This document shows, one piece after another, positions 59,367-64,000 of a DNA stretch of 64,000 bases (position 1 is the stretch's first letter; every line of letters starts with the position of its first letter). Position numbers and translations under genes: made by a program. Below the pieces are notes generated by a model. That model did no database searches. It had not been told where the DNA came from and was given only the letters and a program-made list of their open reading frames with translations. Origin of the DNA: Eopsaltria australis. Its lineage: Eukaryota > Chordata > Aves > Passeriformes > Petroicidae. The stretch covers positions 440,001-504,000 of the forward strand of contig JAVTVJ010000667.1 in NCBI GenBank assembly GCA_034509425.1, in the 5' to 3' direction.

Positions 59367-62300
59367 GCTTTGGACTACCAACGAACTGCACATTTTTCCT
59401 TAGAGTAAGGAAAAAAAATCATCACAAAAGACAGAATCAACCTGTCAATCCCAATTCTTGCAGCTATGCTTGCCCAAATTTATTAGGGAAGGAGCATGCA
59501 CAGAAATTTCCATACTATGAAAAAAAAAAAATAAAACGACTGAATAAATTATCTGGGAAAGCACAGCAAAACAGAAAGATTTATCTTAACCTGTGTCTAT
59601 TGCTCTCATCCCTGTACCATGCACTTTAAAATTGGATTGGTATCCTATAAGAGACTGTCAAGGATTTCATTTGTTCTGCTTGACATACAGATGTACAATT
59701 GGTAAAACTGCATCTTATCTTAGTAATTGTCTACACTGCCAAGGCTGTACCTAGTTATTGACTTCAAAAGTCAGGTTTCGTCTGTGCAGCTCCCTGATCC
59801 AACATCAGTCCAACCACCTCGAGCTCTATCTGCTCATCTTTCAGCTCACCTTCCTGAGTTAAACCACCTTTCTTTTTGCAATAGCTGCTTTTCAGCTTTC
59901 TGTAATCAATCAAGACTGGAGTGTGGGGGTAGAGAAGTGAATAGCTTAGTTCCCTGGTCTTGGTAGCATCCTTGTGTATCTATAAAAAGTCATTGTGAGC
60001 TGCTGCCTAAGAACTTACAGAATATTTTGAGAGCTTTTAAAGAAAGAAGGGTTTTTCTAGAGTTCGGAGGGAGTTGTTGTCTAGCTCTAGTGAAATTTCT
60101 GTTTATTAAGAGATTCATAGAGTTTAGTGATCACTGAGAGAAATTTCTGTCTGTCTGATGGTCTTTTAAGCACATTTTGTTACAAATCCAGACTAGCATG
60201 TTGACACTGTAATGGTTCAACAGTGTCTTTTCAAACCTGCAGCAACCTTTCCTTTTCACAGGCACATGGTGCAAATAAAACCCACTTGTAAAACAGAGCA
60301 TTTTGTTACCAGAAGAAATCCTTTAAAAGTAGTTATTTGTTTTCCACTTCCAGCTGGAAAGAGATTTGACTTTTTAGTTTACAATTTAAAAAAAACAAAT
60401 AACCCCCAGATTTTTTTTTCTGGGAAGCCCATATTTCTATGGCTTTTGTGTATTCTGAAGGCTGGGCATTTTATCTGCAAGTATTCTTCATGGAAACACT
60501 TCTTTAAGCAAATGTTGGAAGAAAAAGGTTAAAAAGAAAACCTTTTCTTCCAATTCTCCCCCCATCTCAATAAACAGTAGTGCCATCCTGGGAACCAGTC
60601 TTGAATCCCAGCAGTGTGGATTCTCTTTTTCCAAGGAAAACAAGAAAAAATACAGAACAACTATAGTTAGATCAACAGTTATTCTGACACATACCCCATC
60701 TCCTAGCCTAGTCAGTCATAAAGCAGAGGGAAAATTACAAGAGCAATATTCTTTCCTGGCTTCCTGCAATTGGCAGCTCAGGGATTTCCAGAGTCAGGGG
60801 TACATTCTTTGTATCAGTAGTTTTCAATGGATTTTTCTTCCATGAGTTGTCCTGCTGTTTCTGAGTTCACATGGATGTTTAGACTCAGGTTTTGCATCAC
60901 TGGCATTTCTCATTGTTTGAGCAGAACCGTTTGTCCCTGGAGAAGGCAGAAGTTAGTCAAAGAACCTCAAGACTGACAACTTGTACAATCATAAAACAAA
61001 GCATTGAAGTCTCTTTTCACTTCCCCAAATGCTGTCTGCCAAAGGTGGATGTAGCCAGCATGGCAGTTTCAGACAGGAAAGCCTGGCTGCACAGGGTGAT
61101 GAAGCTTACCAGATGTCATCACTCAAGGTAGAATCCCAAACCCATGGTGCTTTATGCTCTGTAGGAGAGCTGTAAACTGCAGGAGTTAATCAGCTGTTGT
61201 ACAGCCCTGCAGCAGGGAAGTACCTCCAAGGCCAGTTTGGGTGGAAGCAAAGGTGAACTGGTTCCACATTCCAGAGCTAAAGTCACCTCCAGTCATGAGT
61301 GAGAGCCAGGAGACAAAGAGCACCAGGTTTTCAGAAGGTGCTGTGGCACCTTTGCCATGTGCCAAGCAGTCCAGAAACAACTCATTCTTAACAGCTGGGA
61401 AGCAATGCCAGTCCTAGGGATGGCAGGCTGTGTCTACAGCACCCAAACAGCATTCCAGCTCACAGTGAGGAAAATCCTCTGCTCTTAAGAAAAGGTGTGT
61501 AGCTGTCATGGATTTTTGGAGAGATGAGGTGGGTTTTCAGCCCTGTTTCTCTTCCTTTGTTCAATTTTCAAGCTGCTCTACACAATCAGTATTTGCAATA
61601 AAATGGAATGATGTTAAGGTAGTTGGAAGGACCCACAAAAGCAGATACACTTGAAAATAAATATGGTAATTAGATTAGTATGCAGATCTAGAGTTGCCTG
61701 TTACACCAAGAGTTGTGGTCGTCTGTTAGCTTTGCTCCTGGGCCTCCTTTGTGAGAAATCCTTATTTCAGGACTTCACAGGAAATGCATTATGGCTTTTG
61801 TTGTTTGTAAATTTTTTTACATTTTACCTTTTTTTTTATTCTTTGATTCCTTTATGGACTCCCCAGGTGCCTGTAACAATGTGGCAATCAACATGGATAT
61901 GCACAGTAGAAGAACTTCCCCTTTATAAATAAATCTATGCAGATATGGCAATTTACCTCAGGGTGTCTTTCAGACTTGGGAAAAAAAAGTCAGGGAACGA
62001 ATCATGTGGTGCTTCAGACAGTTTGCAGACACTGCTCCCTGACTTTGGAGACTCCTCTCACTTTTCTCTCTCTCTTCTTTCTTACCCTCCTCACCTCAGT
62101 GTGCTTTCATAAAGACAAGTGAGTAAAACTGGCGTGAGCTGTTTTCAGGGATCCTTTGTGATGCCCGGTAGCCGAGGTCCATCCCCAGAGCAGTGGAGTG
62201 TGAGGGGGGAGCTCAGGGACACGTCCTGCTTTCAGATGTCTCCACACACCTGCTACTGGCCTCAGCTGGGAACTCCCTGCAGGCACAGCTGAGCAGTGGA

Positions 62301-64000
62301 TTTGAAACTAAGCCTCTATTAAAATAAAATAGAAAGCATGACATCTTTGGAAAACAGGGAGCCCAGGACTGCAAACAGTAAGAATGCGGCGTGATGCAGG
62401 CCCAAGGCAGGATTTGGCTCACAATCCTGTGTCCTCTGGGCTTGCCACCCACACAGCTGATTTCCTCAGCCAAGATTTTGCAAGAAAGGAGGACATATCT
62501 TAACCTTCACAGCAAAACTGAGTGTCCTCTCAGTCAGGTTTATATGCTCAGGAGGAAATGTAGGCAGACAGATTCTGCCCCACCGACTCCCTCAAGAAGG
62601 GTCAAGTGTCTTTAAGGGGACAAAAGTGACCAGAGGCCCCTGCAAAAGTGACCTTGGGAAACATCTGTCACACCGCTGTCACTCAGCTGCAGGAGAGATG
62701 CCTTCCTGGAGTGAAGTGGGAGCTCTCTTTGGCCTTTGACATCTGCCTAAAATGCTCCTATATGATGACCCTCACCAGATCAAATTACTGTCTCTGTAGC
62801 TTGAGGAGACACTTTTTTATCTTGTTCTCTGTCACATCAGAAAAGAGAATATTAAAACATTCTAATGGAGGTTGAGCTACCATTACTAGGAGAAACTGGT
62901 GAGGTCTAATACCATTTGACATGAATATACTGGGAAGAGTCTCAAAGAGTATGAACCTACAGGATTTGCAGACCCAGCACAGTTTTGAAGGGACAAAACT
63001 GGGATCTTACGGGGTAAAAATACCTTTCCAAGTCCCAGGGCAGTAGGACAAAATGTTGCAATATATAGAGATAATTTTCACCAAAAATAAAAATCAAGAC
63101 AGACTGTTGAAGAACAGATTGCCATGAACAAAGGTACCACACAGAGATGAGTTCCATGTAAAGAACAAATCCAAGCAGAACAAAATTGAGTGGAATGCCA
63201 CTAAGGAATCTAGTTCAGATGAAAACAGTAAATAATTTCCACTTTAAATGCTTTCAAAACACATCACCCACCCTGTGAAAGACCTTCACTACTTTAAGGA
63301 GAAAGAGCACCACCAGGTGCCCCTGCAGATGCCCCTCAGGTCTGGCAGCCCAAGTGCCTCCTCCATACACTGGTGTTACCCCTGACTACTGCCTGTGTTT
63401 GCCATATGTTATCCCCTTTTTGTTCACTGCCATTTACATGCTAGCAGGTTGACTTTTTAATAAGGTAAGAGTAGGCTGAAGATTTCAGATGTGGATGCTT
63501 GAGAGACCCTCCCCTTCACTGCAGGCTCAGCTTCCTCAGTTTTAGCTCGGGCTGACATTATATCAAACTGTGCCTCTCCCCAGTGGGGATAACCACAGTT
63601 TATTTACAAGATACAACGGGAATGTCACACTAAATGAAGATGAAAGATGTGCAGGAAGTGTGATTGCTGCCTGTGCCTTCTTGAGAACTGCTTATTAAGG
63701 AAAGCATCCTTTTAAGCAGCAAAGAGCCACCAGAACTGGCCATGTTCAATACTGGGGCAGGATCTGACCTGCTCACCGTCTATCGATAACATTCCTCCTG
63801 TGGTAATGATGCAGACGCTAATGAGTATATTAATAATAAATAACACTACGTGCATTTATCATGTCCCTGATTCAAAGGGTGGGAAATGCTTTACCAGCTA
63901 GAAAGTGTGAAGTCCCAGAGAACCTCTTTTATCTGTGTGGAGCCTATTGTTACCCTAAGCAAAGGGACTTCTGTCATTTGGGTTAGCAAAGAGAAGTGGC

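Larger units (their letters stand above)
55973..64000. other. Unique non-coding DNA, no gene seen
   Basis: A+T-rich unique DNA with no retroelement I can name. A-run at 59520-59531, a 21-base tandem duplication at 59325-59366 and an A+T-rich inverted repeat at 58235-58297 are the only local structures. Frames are at most 120 codons (57853-58215 minus) and not recognised. The last 250 bases include a TAAT-rich patch at 63785-63880 described in the findings. Confidence 0.55.

Noticed and set aside
61618..61645. GTTGGAAGGACCCACAAAAGC resembling a CR1 terminus
   Set aside because: Only about 20 bases resemble the CR1 end and the following sequence does not continue into the element; too short to call.
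1..64000. CRISPR arrays, operons, tRNA or rRNA genes, mitochondrial inserts
   Set aside because: No regularly spaced direct repeats, no tRNA B-box in a tRNA fold, no rRNA or mitochondrial sequence and no gene clusters were seen.

Overview
The window looks like vertebrate, and specifically bird, non-coding DNA. It is mostly A+T-rich and CpG-poor, has no long open frames, and carries several CR1 LINE 3' ends. CR1 is the dominant bird retrotransposon. One long terminal repeat resembles, from memory, an endogenous retrovirus LTR family common in songbird genomes, so a passerine is the best guess. Nothing suggests a bacterial, viral or organellar source.

I found no protein-coding gene, tRNA, rRNA, snRNA or CRISPR array that I can support. 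The open frames over 60 codons are scattered on both strands, overlap freely and match no domain I recognise. The longest ones (231 codons at 46427-47122 and 235 codons at 53779-54486) lie in repeat DNA or cannot be told from chance. The window is best read as intergenic DNA or the inside of one or more very large introns.

Layout: 1-6.8 kb unique sequence. 6.85-7.45 kb a small CpG-rich patch followed by an inverted CCAAT and a TATA-like box. 8.9-9.1 kb a second CpG patch. 12.3 kb a TATATG microsatellite. 13.6 and 14.75 kb two CR1 remnants, followed by G+C-richer unique DNA to about 18.5 kb. 19-22.6 kb three stretches that resemble conserved non-coding elements (CNEs). 23-36 kb unique DNA with AAT/AAC microsatellites and T-rich tracts. 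38.6-39.5 kb the best CNE/enhancer candidate. 41.65-42.1 kb a plus-strand CR1. 43.1 kb a short tandem duplication. 46.2-47.2 kb a solo LTR. 48.6-49.1 kb a minus-strand CR1. 54.7-55 kb a cluster of microsatellite, G-quadruplex motif and poly(A). 55.9 kb a CR1 tail. The rest to 64 kb is unique DNA.

There are no genes to assemble into a pathway. The biological content, if any, is regulatory: candidate CNEs rich in TAAT and octamer motifs, set among old retroelement insertions. I see no evidence for a previously undescribed system. CNE calls rest on sequence texture only (retained CpGs, clustered homeodomain and POU motifs) and need a cross-species alignment.
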